From contig URDY01000001.1 of NCBI GenBank assembly GCA_900546665.1, positions 62,001-126,000 on the forward strand: 64,000 nucleotides of DNA. Reading direction: 5' to 3'. The DNA comes from an uncultured Paraprevotella sp. Its GTDB lineage: Bacteria; Bacteroidota; Bacteroidia; Bacteroidales; Bacteroidaceae. This document shows positions 34,201-43,055 of this stretch, piece by piece. The position numbers were made by a program, and so were the translations under genes. The notes beneath the pieces were generated by a model. That model made no database searches, had not been told where the DNA came from, and saw only the letters and a program-made list of their open reading frames with translations. Positions within the stretch are counted from its first letter, which is position 1, and the number at the start of each line of letters is the position of its first letter.

Positions 34201-34422
34201 ATAACAATACGCTTAAAAGGACAAGTCAAAGAACAGGAAGGGTTCAGCCAGATTACAGAACTGACCATCCCCTCTGACGGAGAGCTGGATCTCTATAAAA
34301 CACCTAATGCCGAAAAAAACAATAATGAACTGCGTATTGTCGAAGCGGAATTTCTTCACCATCTGTGTCCGCTGGATCCGGATGACCGACCGAATAAAAT
34401 GACAACCGACGCTGATTTCTAA
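31249..34422 (+). CDS. Glycoside hydrolase family 2-like enzyme, RG-I locus
   Basis: A 1057-residue secreted protein. The signal segment (about 20-40) is followed by a GH2 sugar-binding domain (about 85-215; WYYKTFRLP, GVRQAADVWLNGHYIG, GGIPKHVRLHV), an immunoglobulin-like domain and a TIM barrel (about 345-640). Additional beta domains and a discoidin-like C-terminal domain (about 880-1030) follow. The typical acid/base motif GNE is GNK here (YECGNKGIS, K468), while MEYSRDEG may hold the nucleophile Glu. This may be a divergent GH2 subfamily with a shifted acid/base or an inactive enzyme. It precedes a PL11 rhamnogalacturonan lyase by 22 bases, suggesting a role on RG-I side chains or unsaturated oligosaccharides. 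Confidence 0.85.
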   Translation: MKTTRHCLSSLPERNRRHYPALIIGAICLALLIQPLSSFSQKTDGRKAVRTCYNFDPGWRLHIGDLKPEQLFTEQTDPVTAHDPEISLPRAFNENEAFSVPIAQLSDTVVWYYKTFRLPKNCRDKKVFIEFEGVRQAADVWLNGHYIGLHENGVMAFGFDLTPFIKKGQNKLAVRIDNSWTYRERGRKYARYQWNDRNFNANYGGIPKHVRLHVTGQVYQTLPLYSSLKTTGTYIYATDFNISGRKAIIHAESEVKNESQTPCQIYYEMEISDDDNQPVRFADGQTVSRSIPITIPAGESHVLRTEAEALNLHFWSWGYGRLYTVRTRLISNGQCIDEVTTRTGFRKTRFGKGQVWLNDRVIQLKGYAQRSSNEWPATGMSIPAWLSDYSNRLMVESGANLVRWMHVTPWKQDIESCDRVGLLQAMPAGDAERDVNDRRWEQRVSLMRDAIIYNRNNPSIIFYECGNKGISESHLLEMKALRDLYDPYGGRAVGSREMLDINTAEYGGEMLYINKSAKHPMWAMEYSRDEGLRKYRDNWSYPFHPNGEGPLYKNADASAYNLNQDMLAVEHVKRWYDYWRERPGTGRRVSCGGTKIIFSDTNTHSRGESNYRASGVTDAIRLPKESFYAHQVMWDGWVDVEHERTHIIGHWNYPEGTRKPIYVVSSAPQTEIYINGKLSGKGKREYAFLHTFDSIAYEPGTLIAVGRNAQGRITSADTLQTAGKPYAIRLKVQTGPQGFFADGADMALIEVEVTDREGRRCPTDNSIIQFQLEGPAEWRGGIATRPGIYQESKISSWKDLPVNFILSDSLPVECGVNRVLVRSLCKAGKITLKATSKGLQPATISWKSKAVKSRDGLTLFNPALYLRSNLDRGETPATPSFRNVKETITITHATAGTNQDKAALSIDDNERSEWNNNGQLADGWITYTFNQPSIAHEACLKLTGWRMRSYPLEIYADSTLVWSGLTEKSLGYVHLRLKPVLARQITIRLKGQVKEQEGFSQITELTIPSDGELDLYKTPNAEKNNNELRIVEAEFLHHLCPLDPDDRPNKMTTDADF

Positions 34423-34444
34423 CAATTACTTTATATTCAATACA

Positions 34445-37400
34445 ATGAGAAAACATCTTTTACTAATGGTCGGCCTATGGCTGACACTACCGGGACTGAT
34501 TCCAGCACAACGCCTTCAACAGAAGCTCAGTCGAGGTGTCGTGGCCGTACAAAACGGCAACCAGATTCTGGTATCCTGGCGTAAACTGGTACAGGAACCG
34601 GAACGGGCTTCTTACAACGTATACTGTCGCCAAAATGAGAACGACAGTTATCGGAAACTGAACGCGTCCCCATTGACAGTCACTAATTTTTCAACCACGG
34701 CTACTGATGTTCCTGCTGGAAGCCAAATAGCCGTAAGCCTGGTTTACAATGGATACGAATCAGAATTAAGCCAGCCTTACACCCGTACATCGCACGATGT
34801 CAGATCCATTTTCATGGAAATCAATTATGATGGTTTTCTGCCGACAACAGATTATCAGACCCGTTTCGTCTGGCCTGCCGACCTTGATGGTGACGGCGAG
34901 CATGATTATGTCGTCGATCGTCTTTCACTGACCGGAGGTTCCGATAAGATAGAAGGCTACAGCCGGCATGGACAACGTCTGTGGACTATTGATCTGGGAC
35001 CGAACGTCAATATCTGCGACGGCCATAACGACATGGTCACGGCCTATGACATCGATGGCGACGGCAAAGCAGAAGTTATTCTCAAAACAAGTGACGGTAC
35101 CCGTTTTTGGAACAATACAACTAATGACTGGGGAAAATACCTGTTCCTGTCAGACCAGCCTGATACCGACCACGATGGCATCATCAATTACTATAATCAG
35201 TCCAAACGTAACCCGCCACAATACATTACGGTTGTTGACGGACTCACCGGTATGGAAAAGAATACAATAGAAATGACATATCCCGGCCTTTACAATCGTG
35301 ATAACAAAGCTGATTATTATCAGGACGGTGACTATTTCTGTCTTCAAGGCCATATTGGAATTTTCTATCCGGACGGACTGCATCCTGCCGTTATTTTTGA
35401 ATACATGAGTCGTCATAAAACTTATGGACACCAATATTACGTCTCTGCCTGGGGATATGAATTTACCCAAGGACGAGCAGGACAATTCAAAGAACTGTTC
35501 ACCTCACCGGCCGGTGGAGCTTCTTTCCATCAAATCCGTATCGCAGATGTCGACGGAGACGGACGAGACGAAATGCTGGAAGGCGGGTATGGTATGCGGG
35601 GAGACGGATCAGTCTGCTTCAATGCCGGGATAGCTCATGGCGACCGTTTCCATACAGGCGACATCAATCCCGAACGTCCGGGGCTTGAAACTTTCGCCAT
35701 CCAGCAGGATGCTCCTGACATGTTGGGTCAGATCCTTTATGATGCAGCCGATGGCACACCATTGAAACGCTGGTACATGGGCGGAGTGGGTGACGTAGGA
35801 CGAGGTATGGCCATGGACGTAGATCCTTCACACAAAGGCTATGAACTTTGGAGTGCCATGGACGGCAATGTTTACGATGCAACCGGAGAAATCATTCCTG
35901 GCCTGTCTTCCACATGGCCGACTGAAGGTGTCTGGTGGGATGGAGAACCAGACCGTGAAAAACTGGATTCCCCGGATGGAGGAGGTTATAATCCGGATAT
36001 ACGGAAATTCAACGGTTTCCGCCTGATAGAAATGGGAAAACTCAGCGGTTATACCATTCATTCAGAGAACGGTAAACGGGCCATGTTCTTCGGTGACATC
36101 ATCGGCGACTGGCGTGAAGAGCTTGTTTTCCGACGTGAACGTCCCAATCAGGGCTGTACCGGTATTGTAGGTTTTTCCTCAGACTATCCTACAGACAAAT
36201 CCTTATATTGTCTGCAACAGAATCCGGCCTATCGTATGCAATGTACGACACGAAGCTATTACCAAAGTCCGTTTACTGACTATTATTTGGGATATGACAT
36301 GCCATTACCGCCACTGCCACCGGTCATCAACAGCGATCTGGTATGGCAAGGAGGAACAGAATGGAAGAACGGATCCGACGGTTTCCTTAATACAGACCGG
36401 ACCTCAACGTCGAACTGGAAAGACGGACAAAGTGTCTTGTTCGACATGAATGGTCAGAACAATGTAAATATCCCGGCTACTGTCTGCCCTGATTCTGCCT
36501 TTATCATGATCCCCGCCGGACAATCCCTTACCTGGAACGGAGAAGGACAAACCGGAGGACAGATGGAATTATGGAAAAGCATGGGAGGACGATTTATAGT
36601 CAATATTCCTTTGAATCATCATGGAAACACTTACATTTCAGAAGGCATTCTGGAACTGAACAATGTGCTTTCAGACACACTTCATCTGCGTGCACGAGGA
36701 ACACTTGCCGGTAACGGTACTGTCAACGGACCGGTCATATTTGAAGATGCCCTGAACTATGAAGGATGCCGGATACAACCAGGCAAAGAAGATCAGCCTG
36801 TAGGAAAGCTTACATTCGGACAAAGTCTCTGCATCAATGCCCGCCTGTTCATGGAAATGAGTCTGCAAACAGACAATCAAACTACTTCAGACCAGATTAG
36901 CATAAATGGGGATTTGACCATCGAACATCCGTTTACCATACGGTTCACCATCAATGGAGGAACACCGAAACCCGGAACCTACACGTTACTTAAATGGACC
37001 GGACAGACCAAGGGATTACCAGAAAACGGACTTATCGACCCCGAAATCATAACAACAGAGGGCTTGGAAGGATATGCCTACAATCTAAACAGAGAGGCCA
37101 ACAGCATTACCCTTGTCATACACGAACAGCGCGAAGCATCAGATAAAGTTGTCTGGACCGGACTTGAAAACGGTAACTGGGACTATACGACTTCCAACTT
37201 TACCCTTGATAACCAACCTACCGCTTTCGTAAAAGGAGACTGCATCACCTTCACCGACGATGCAACGACCAAAAGCATCATTCTCAATGAACAATATCCC
37301 GTAGGCGGACTTGTATTCCGACACACGACTGATTATACCATAAAGGGAGAAGGCGGATTCAGCGGTGAATCCGGACTGGTCAAGTCTGGATCAGGCTGTC

Positions 37401-39064
37401 TTACCATAGAAGGAAACCAACATCAGTTTACAGGTGCTGTCATCCTGGAAGAAGGCAAAGTCAGAATCAACCAGCTGTCGGAAGGCGGACAACCCGGCTC
37501 ACTCGGTGCTGCACCGGCAACAGAAGGATATTGGAAAATGAAAAATGTCATCCTGGATATCATGTCTGCCAATACATCCACGGACAAGCCACTTACGATA
37601 GAAGATTCCGTGACGATCAACACAGCCTCAGGACTCACCGCACTTAAAGGCAAGATCAGCGGAAACGGCATATTGATTAAAGACGGAAACGGCCAACTTA
37701 ACCTGAATTTTACCGGTCAGAACAACTACAAAAACACCATACTCCGGAATGGCACACTGGCCATGGGAACCTGGAATACCAGTTTCGGACAACCCGGAAG
37801 CCAATTAACCGCTTATGCCGGCACTCTGCGTATCTTCGACAACAACTCCAGTGCGACAGCCCCTGTTTTCAACCACATACTGAATATTCCAGAAAATGCC
37901 AATGTCGTACTTCAGGCCGGATCACGCTGCAGGCTGACAGGGAAACTGACCGGAAGCGGAACACTGACCTACACTACGCCTTATGTCCGCGCAGACTGGC
38001 AAATGGACATGAGTGCCTTTAAAGGCACATTCCATGCAGGCGGCTCACAAATGAGACTGAATCAGGCCACGGACATGTCAAACACGGCACTCATACTCGA
38101 TGACAACGTCTATCTGACCCATACCAAATCAGGAAGCGGTACAGAGGTAAACCTGACAACCAAAATCGGTTCACTGGCCTCCACCAGCAGCAACTGCACT
38201 GTCGGAAGCGGTACATACGAAATCGGCTATGACAATACATCTGTCAAGTATGCCGGTCTATTCAACAGCTCTGCCACTGTCAAAAAATACGGAAACGGTA
38301 CATGGACCCTGACCAACAGCCAACCTGTCGGATTCAGCATATATGGCGGCACTCTCCTGTTGGATGATAATGCCAGCGCCGGCGACTTAACCACCGTTTA
38401 CGAAGGAGGATACCTGAGCGGTACAGGTACAGCAGCACAAGCCATCATCCGCAGGGGTGGTACCTTATCAGCGGGAAATGCCGTCAAGCGCAAAGCTACA
38501 CTGAACATAACCGGCAACCTGACTGTTCATGAAGGCGGAAAAATACACGTACGGAAATTCGGACCGTCATGTGACAACTTCAATGTGGAAGGTCAGATCA
38601 GGCTGTACACACCCGTCATTGAGATAGCCAACGAACGAGGAGAATACGAAAACGGAAGCAGTTATACCATTTTCACAAATTTCGAATCACTGGACATCGA
38701 TGGCGAAATTCAGATAGAACCGGCATGTCCGGCAGAAGGTCTGGAATGGGATTTGTCAACCTTTGCCAATGATGGAAAAATCCATATCAGAAACGCAACG
38801 GATATTAAAGAAACAGAGGACCGTCGCATAAGTGTCTCCACAAACTCTGCCACAAACACATGTCAGATTACCTTCAACGAAAGGCCGACAGAGAAGACAG
38901 CACTGTCCCTTATGGATGCCAATGGAAGAATACTTCTATACCAGGATATAACCGGACAGGAAAATTGTACCTTGCATCTGGCCCCATACGCCGAAGGACT
39001 GTATCTGTTACGCATCCATTCAGACGGTCAGAAAGACTATCTGCATAAAATCATCAGGAAATAA
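34445..39064 (+). CDS. PL11 rhamnogalacturonan lyase with autotransporter-like repeats and T9SS-type tail
   Basis: A 1539-residue secreted protein. A signal peptide (cleavage near IPAQ) is followed by the PL11 catalytic propeller (about 25-620). This carries repeated Ca-binding-like ADLDGDGEHDYVV, DIDGDGKAEVILKTSDG and DVDGDGRDEM segments. A long region (about 630-1455) holds beta-strand repeats such as GILELNNVLSDTLHLRARGTLAGNG, like those of autotransporter passengers. The last 75 residues (ALSLMDANGRILLY...EGLYLLRIHSDG...KIIRK) match the type A sorting domain of the type IX secretion system. PL11 enzymes cleave the rhamnogalacturonan-I backbone. The repeat region may hold the enzyme at the cell surface. 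Confidence 0.9.
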   Translation: MRKHLLLMVGLWLTLPGLIPAQRLQQKLSRGVVAVQNGNQILVSWRKLVQEPERASYNVYCRQNENDSYRKLNASPLTVTNFSTTATDVPAGSQIAVSLVYNGYESELSQPYTRTSHDVRSIFMEINYDGFLPTTDYQTRFVWPADLDGDGEHDYVVDRLSLTGGSDKIEGYSRHGQRLWTIDLGPNVNICDGHNDMVTAYDIDGDGKAEVILKTSDGTRFWNNTTNDWGKYLFLSDQPDTDHDGIINYYNQSKRNPPQYITVVDGLTGMEKNTIEMTYPGLYNRDNKADYYQDGDYFCLQGHIGIFYPDGLHPAVIFEYMSRHKTYGHQYYVSAWGYEFTQGRAGQFKELFTSPAGGASFHQIRIADVDGDGRDEMLEGGYGMRGDGSVCFNAGIAHGDRFHTGDINPERPGLETFAIQQDAPDMLGQILYDAADGTPLKRWYMGGVGDVGRGMAMDVDPSHKGYELWSAMDGNVYDATGEIIPGLSSTWPTEGVWWDGEPDREKLDSPDGGGYNPDIRKFNGFRLIEMGKLSGYTIHSENGKRAMFFGDIIGDWREELVFRRERPNQGCTGIVGFSSDYPTDKSLYCLQQNPAYRMQCTTRSYYQSPFTDYYLGYDMPLPPLPPVINSDLVWQGGTEWKNGSDGFLNTDRTSTSNWKDGQSVLFDMNGQNNVNIPATVCPDSAFIMIPAGQSLTWNGEGQTGGQMELWKSMGGRFIVNIPLNHHGNTYISEGILELNNVLSDTLHLRARGTLAGNGTVNGPVIFEDALNYEGCRIQPGKEDQPVGKLTFGQSLCINARLFMEMSLQTDNQTTSDQISINGDLTIEHPFTIRFTINGGTPKPGTYTLLKWTGQTKGLPENGLIDPEIITTEGLEGYAYNLNREANSITLVIHEQREASDKVVWTGLENGNWDYTTSNFTLDNQPTAFVKGDCITFTDDATTKSIILNEQYPVGGLVFRHTTDYTIKGEGGFSGESGLVKSGSGCLTIEGNQHQFTGAVILEEGKVRINQLSEGGQPGSLGAAPATEGYWKMKNVILDIMSANTSTDKPLTIEDSVTINTASGLTALKGKISGNGILIKDGNGQLNLNFTGQNNYKNTILRNGTLAMGTWNTSFGQPGSQLTAYAGTLRIFDNNSSATAPVFNHILNIPENANVVLQAGSRCRLTGKLTGSGTLTYTTPYVRADWQMDMSAFKGTFHAGGSQMRLNQATDMSNTALILDDNVYLTHTKSGSGTEVNLTTKIGSLASTSSNCTVGSGTYEIGYDNTSVKYAGLFNSSATVKKYGNGTWTLTNSQPVGFSIYGGTLLLDDNASAGDLTTVYEGGYLSGTGTAAQAIIRRGGTLSAGNAVKRKATLNITGNLTVHEGGKIHVRKFGPSCDNFNVEGQIRLYTPVIEIANERGEYENGSSYTIFTNFESLDIDGEIQIEPACPAEGLEWDLSTFANDGKIHIRNATDIKETEDRRISVSTNSATNTCQITFNERPTEKTALSLMDANGRILLYQDITGQENCTLHLAPYAEGLYLLRIHSDGQKDYLHKIIRK

Positions 39065-39104
39065 ACACACACCACGCTTTATATAAAGCTGGTCCTCCAT
39101 ATCT

Positions 39105-39158
39105 ATGCCGGTATCTGTTTTCATCAAACTATGAATACAGCATACCGGCATCGGTATG
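39105..39158. terminator. Overlapping inverted repeats between convergent genes
   Basis: ATGCCGGTAT (39105-39114) pairs perfectly with ATACCGGCAT (39142-39151). An alternative small hairpin, CATACCG-GCAT-CGGTATG (39141-39158), uses the same right arm, so the two are mutually exclusive. They lie after the PL11 gene and before the convergent lipoprotein gene end, and probably end transcription. Confidence 0.45.
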
Positions 39159-39209
39159 TTTGCGCCAAGCATCGGTAACCGCCTCCCCTCGCAAACTAAC
39201 CGGTACGGG

Positions 39210-39941
39210 TCATTCATTATATTTCTCCAGCTTCACAGCCAGCTCCTCATTCCATTTCTTCTGTTTTTCCGCAAGCGTTTTCTTGCCATTATCATAAACG
39301 GAACGGGATACAAAATAAATCATTTTACATTCCATCACATATTGTGTCGGTATGTCAGGCGCGCAAATGACCGGAGCAAGATGCAAAGTATCGCCTTTCT
39401 TTCCGGATTCCGGCAGCTTGATACTGTGACCTCCCAACGGCTGTTTTCCGTCCGTGAGCCAATAATACATCACCAATGGCTGTTCCTGATTCCGCTCAAA
39501 CACCACATCAAACTCCAGTCTCAATCTTATCGGCCGGTTACCGGCAAAACTCATTTCCGGAAAAAGCATTTCCCTGACTTTCATATCAGAAACAATCCGA
39601 TAAGGCAAACTGTCACCTTCCATATACGGCACAGTTTTTCCGACCATTTCTCCGGCCAAAGGCTCTGCTTCAGCCCGTGCTTCACCCATCACGACTTTCA
39701 AGCCAGCCAATACAGCAAAAGCCTCTGCGGGCTCCACATTCCTATTTCTCCGGTCTTTTGCAATCTCGTCCTTCAATTCCTTCACATACTTCAACTGATG
39801 TCGTTCGTATATGAGCGGCACTTTTCCGAAAAGACATTCTTCATCATCGGAACACCCCTGCAACATAAATCCCCCTAAGGCCGCAAGACACACGCCTTTC
39901 ACGATACGGCCATACCAAGCCATGCAGGACCAGCTATTCAT
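39210..39941 (-). CDS. Hypothetical lipoprotein
   Basis: A 243-residue predicted lipoprotein of no recognised family. The signal sequence ends in LQGC, and the mature protein begins CSDDEE, resembling a surface export signal. The rest is mixed alpha/beta with no motif I recognise. The ATG at 39941 overlaps the end of the PAP2 gene by 8 bases, so it is the last gene of a tightly overlapping operon with cation efflux, epimerase and PAP2 genes. The frame is open upstream to 39962, and 39923 is another possible start. Confidence 0.75.
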   Translation of the reverse strand: MNSWSCMAWYGRIVKGVCLAALGGFMLQGCSDDEECLFGKVPLIYERHQLKYVKELKDEIAKDRRNRNVEPAEAFAVLAGLKVVMGEARAEAEPLAGEMVGKTVPYMEGDSLPYRIVSDMKVREMLFPEMSFAGNRPIRLRLEFDVVFERNQEQPLVMYYWLTDGKQPLGGHSIKLPESGKKGDTLHLAPVICAPDIPTQYVMECKMIYFVSRSVYDNGKKTLAEKQKKWNEELAVKLEKYNE

Positions 39942-40935
39942 CACCAGATTTCTCCTTTTCAAAAAACAAGGAATAAATCTGCCTGCTGATGTAATACACC
40001 GGCACGGAAGCCAGCACCCCCGCTACAGCGTCCACCAAATAGTGTGCCTGAATATATACCGTGGCCAATGTCAGAAGGAAGGCAAAAGGACACAATATGA
40101 AAAAGAAACGACGATTTTCGGGGTAAACCAAATAAAGCAGGATAAAGGTAATCCCGATATGCGAGCTCGGAAAAGCGGCAGTAGGACGTTCGCCCATTTC
40201 CTGCGCATGGCGCACCAAACGGTAGAACAGACCGGACATATCACCCGGTGCCGTCATCATATCCGTATGCATACTGAAATAAGTGCCCAGAGAAGGGAAT
40301 ATCCCGTTTTCCACGGTCTGAGTCCCCACAGCCCAGAAATAGAACTGCGGCCCCGCCACAGGCAAGAAAATATAAATCAAATAAAAGATGAAGAAAGCAC
40401 ACATGACCGTAAACGACGCCTTCTCATACTTCCCGTACCGGAAGAGAAAGAAAAACACCATCACGGCCAATATCATCGGGTAATATGAGAAATATCCCAT
40501 ATTGACTGCTTCCGAGAACCCCCCCCACGGACACAAACGGCTGAATTCCAGAGAAGGCTGGCACCCGAACAGCACCGCATCCCAACGCGCAAACACATGG
40601 TCAAGATTGGGTCGGACACTATTGAAAGAATAGGTCTCGGGATACCAGTAGCCCAACAAGAACATCTGCGCCGATATACGCACGAAAGCCATCAGGCGCG
40701 TCGGCCACAGACGGTATCCTCCCCAAAGTGCCAGAGTCAGGAACAGGATCAGTACCCTGTCGACCAACATCTCAGCCGGCTGTTCCATCGCCGGCCAGAG
40801 TACGGCCATGAACCCCATGGTCAGTACACTATAGGCCAAAGCCAGCCATTCTATCGGCCACAGTCCACGTTGCATACCGGCCGGAGAGAGCAGACGCTTC
40901 CAACTGATGCCCTCTTCACTGGACATACTGTTCAT
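39934..40935 (-). CDS. PAP2-family membrane phosphatase/transferase
   Basis: A 333-residue protein with about seven transmembrane helices. The PAP2 active-site motifs are present: IFLPVAGPQFYF (C1-like, with Lys missing), AFPSSHIG (C2, catalytic His) and YIQAHYLVD (C3, catalytic His and Asp). The long WYPETYSFNSVRPNLDHVFARWD region and overall layout resemble the AUR1-like inositolphosphorylceramide synthase group, but this is only a resemblance. It begins at an ATGA overlap with the epimerase stop. A role in envelope lipid head-group transfer or dephosphorylation is the best inference. Confidence 0.82.
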   Translation of the reverse strand: MNSMSSEEGISWKRLLSPAGMQRGLWPIEWLALAYSVLTMGFMAVLWPAMEQPAEMLVDRVLILFLTLALWGGYRLWPTRLMAFVRISAQMFLLGYWYPETYSFNSVRPNLDHVFARWDAVLFGCQPSLEFSRLCPWGGFSEAVNMGYFSYYPMILAVMVFFFLFRYGKYEKASFTVMCAFFIFYLIYIFLPVAGPQFYFWAVGTQTVENGIFPSLGTYFSMHTDMMTAPGDMSGLFYRLVRHAQEMGERPTAAFPSSHIGITFILLYLVYPENRRFFFILCPFAFLLTLATVYIQAHYLVDAVAGVLASVPVYYISRQIYSLFFEKEKSGDE

Positions 40936-41993
40936 AACCATCCCTCCTTCTTATACCATGTTATTGTTTCTCGTACTCCTTCAGCCAAAGAATAACGTGG
41001 TCGGTATCCCAGTTCACGCCTCGCAGGCTCTATGTCACACTGCCAGTTCCGTTGCTTCAGAATATGAAACTTGTCACGGTTCAACGTCACCGTGCGACCT
41101 TGCCATGCGCTCCACGCGCCCGCAACCGTGCAAACCAGCCGGAGCAGCCACACCGGTGCCTTGATGCGCACGAAGAACGGATGCCCCAGTTCGGCCGCTA
41201 TCAGATCGCTGAACGTCTCACTGTGATACACCTCCCCGTCTGTGATAAAATATTCGCGGCGGCATATTTCATTCTTTTCCGCAGCCAGAAAGACGGCTTG
41301 CACCAAGTCACGAACATAAACAAAGGTGATTTCCTGCGGCTTGTATCCCACGGTAAAATCAGAATGTTGTCTGATGCTTTTGGCCATCATGAAATAGTCT
41401 CTTTCCCGAGGCCCATAGACCCCCGTAGGGCGAAGAATCACATAAGGTAAGTCAGACTGCTGCTTAAGATAACATTCCGCTTCAAGCTTGCTTTCGCCGT
41501 AAGCCGTATTGGGATGCGGCGTATCCTCCTCGCGTATCGGAGCATATACCCACGGACAGTCCGGCGAAGATTTTCTTACGGGATTTTCCCTTATGGCGCC
41601 ATATACGCTCAATGAACTGATAAAAACAAATTTACCTGGCATCATGCCGGCTTGCCGCAAGCCTTCGACCAGATGACGCGTCCCTTCTGTATTCGTACGG
41701 AAAAAGTCCTCGCGCCTGACGCATTTGGTTGCACCGGCAGCATGCACCACCACGTCCCACGCCCCCATGCGGACCCTGCAGGCTGCCAGTTGCACCCTCA
41801 GTACCTCGGGATGTTCCAGATCGAGTTCAACGAGTTGTATGTTTTTATCCTTCAGATAGCGCCTGCTACTCGACGGTCTGACAGCCGCCCATACGCTGTA
41901 TCCTCGCCTCAGTCCTTCTTCTACTATAAAGCTGCCTATAAAACCACTGGCGCCTGTTACCAATATTTTCATGTTATTCATTTTTTCATTCAT
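40932..41993 (-). CDS. NAD-dependent epimerase/dehydratase-family (extended SDR) protein
   Basis: A 353-residue extended short-chain dehydrogenase. It has the Rossmann motif TGASGFIG (13-20), DLEHPE, VVHAAG, a catalytic Ser in ISSLSVYG and a YGESK catalytic Tyr/Lys pair. Family members act on nucleotide sugars, sterol-like lipids or ketosphinganine-type lipids, and sequence alone does not settle which. Its position before a PAP2-type membrane enzyme favours a lipid or cell-envelope substrate. The ATG at 41993 overlaps the stop of the cation efflux gene by 8 bases (ATGAATGA); ATGs at 41981 and 41972 are alternatives. Confidence 0.85.
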   Translation of the reverse strand: MNEKMNNMKILVTGASGFIGSFIVEEGLRRGYSVWAAVRPSSSRRYLKDKNIQLVELDLEHPEVLRVQLAACRVRMGAWDVVVHAAGATKCVRREDFFRTNTEGTRHLVEGLRQAGMMPGKFVFISSLSVYGAIRENPVRKSSPDCPWVYAPIREEDTPHPNTAYGESKLEAECYLKQQSDLPYVILRPTGVYGPRERDYFMMAKSIRQHSDFTVGYKPQEITFVYVRDLVQAVFLAAEKNEICRREYFITDGEVYHSETFSDLIAAELGHPFFVRIKAPVWLLRLVCTVAGAWSAWQGRTVTLNRDKFHILKQRNWQCDIEPARRELGYRPRYSLAEGVRETITWYKKEGWL

Positions 41994-42903
41994 CGTAATC
42001 CCCCCGGGCATTTTTTACAGGCTCCACATGTATGCCCACATGCGTCTGTGCCCCATATTCTTCTCTAAGTTTTCTCTCTATGGCCGTAGCTCTGGCATGC
42101 GCCTCGTTCAAGGTAAGATGTCCGTCCATTCTCACATGCATCTCTATGGCATAATGGCCACCTATGCGCCTGGTACGGAGATTGTGCAGCCCACTGACTC
42201 CCTGTATCTCGCCCACCAGCCTTGTGATATGGTCTTCTACGTCGTCAGGAAGCGAACGCTCCGTAAGCTCGTCTATACAGGGTTTAAGCAGTTTGACGGC
42301 CACTTTCATAATAAAAAAGCTGACCACTATGGCCGCTATCGGATCCAGAACCCGCCAATCCGGTCCCAGCATGATAGCTCCTGCAATACCTGCCGCCGTT
42401 CCTATTGAAGAAAGAGCATCACTTCGGTGATGCCAGGCATTGGCAATAACTGCTGCAGAACCGGTTTTTCGTCCTGTTCCAAGTGTATAACGATAGAGCC
42501 ATTCTTTCACTACCACAGACACTACTGCCGCCCACAACGCAAGCCAACCAGGAGCCTCTATCTGTTGCCCCTGCCATACTGCTTTCACTGCAAGCAACCC
42601 ATTCCAACAAATTCCGGCTCCCACAGCCAATAAAGTCACACCTATAACAGCCGTAGCCAAAGTTTCATACTTACCATGGCCATAATCATGATCCTTGTCT
42701 TGCGGCTTGCTTGACAAACGCACAAAAACAATCACCACTACATCTGTAATAAAATCAGACAACGAATGCACTGCATCAGCTACCATAGCTGCACTACCTG
42801 ACAAAATGCCGGAAATAAATTTGAAGGCTAACAATAAAAAATTAACCACACTGCCAATCCAGGTGACCTTATAAATTTCCTTTGCTCTTGCTCCCTCTTC
42901 CAT
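41986..42903 (-). CDS. Cation diffusion facilitator (zinc/iron efflux)
   Basis: A 305-residue CDF transporter with six transmembrane helices. The metal-site motifs are AVHSLSDFITD in TM2 and NAWHHRSDALSS in TM5. A C-terminal cytoplasmic domain ends in YGAQTHVGIHVEP. Family members export Zn, Fe, Co or Mn in exchange for protons. The upstream in-frame ATG at 42948 lies inside the -7 box, so the ATG at 42903 (MEEGARAKEIYK) is chosen. It heads the four-gene operon. Confidence 0.92.
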   Translation of the reverse strand: MEEGARAKEIYKVTWIGSVVNFLLLAFKFISGILSGSAAMVADAVHSLSDFITDVVVIVFVRLSSKPQDKDHDYGHGKYETLATAVIGVTLLAVGAGICWNGLLAVKAVWQGQQIEAPGWLALWAAVVSVVVKEWLYRYTLGTGRKTGSAAVIANAWHHRSDALSSIGTAAGIAGAIMLGPDWRVLDPIAAIVVSFFIMKVAVKLLKPCIDELTERSLPDDVEDHITRLVGEIQGVSGLHNLRTRRIGGHYAIEMHVRMDGHLTLNEAHARATAIERKLREEYGAQTHVGIHVEPVKNARGDYDE

Positions 42904-42945
42904 AGTCTTATGTTTCTTTCTTTTAATTTCTTTTTTCAGAAATCG

Positions 42946-42953
42946 CAAAGATA
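42946..42953 (-). promoter_or_regulatory. Promoter -7 box of the CDF-epimerase-PAP2-lipoprotein operon
   Basis: On the minus strand TATCTTTG matches TAnnTTTG. Transcription would start near 42939, giving a leader of about 36 bases to the ATG at 42903. Confidence 0.65.
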
Positions 42954-43055
42954 CAACATTTCAGAAAAAATAAGAGATAAAAAGACAACGGAATCAATAA
43001 AAATAGCTAACTTGCAACAAAGTTAACGAAAAAATAACCTCAAAACTGAACAAGC

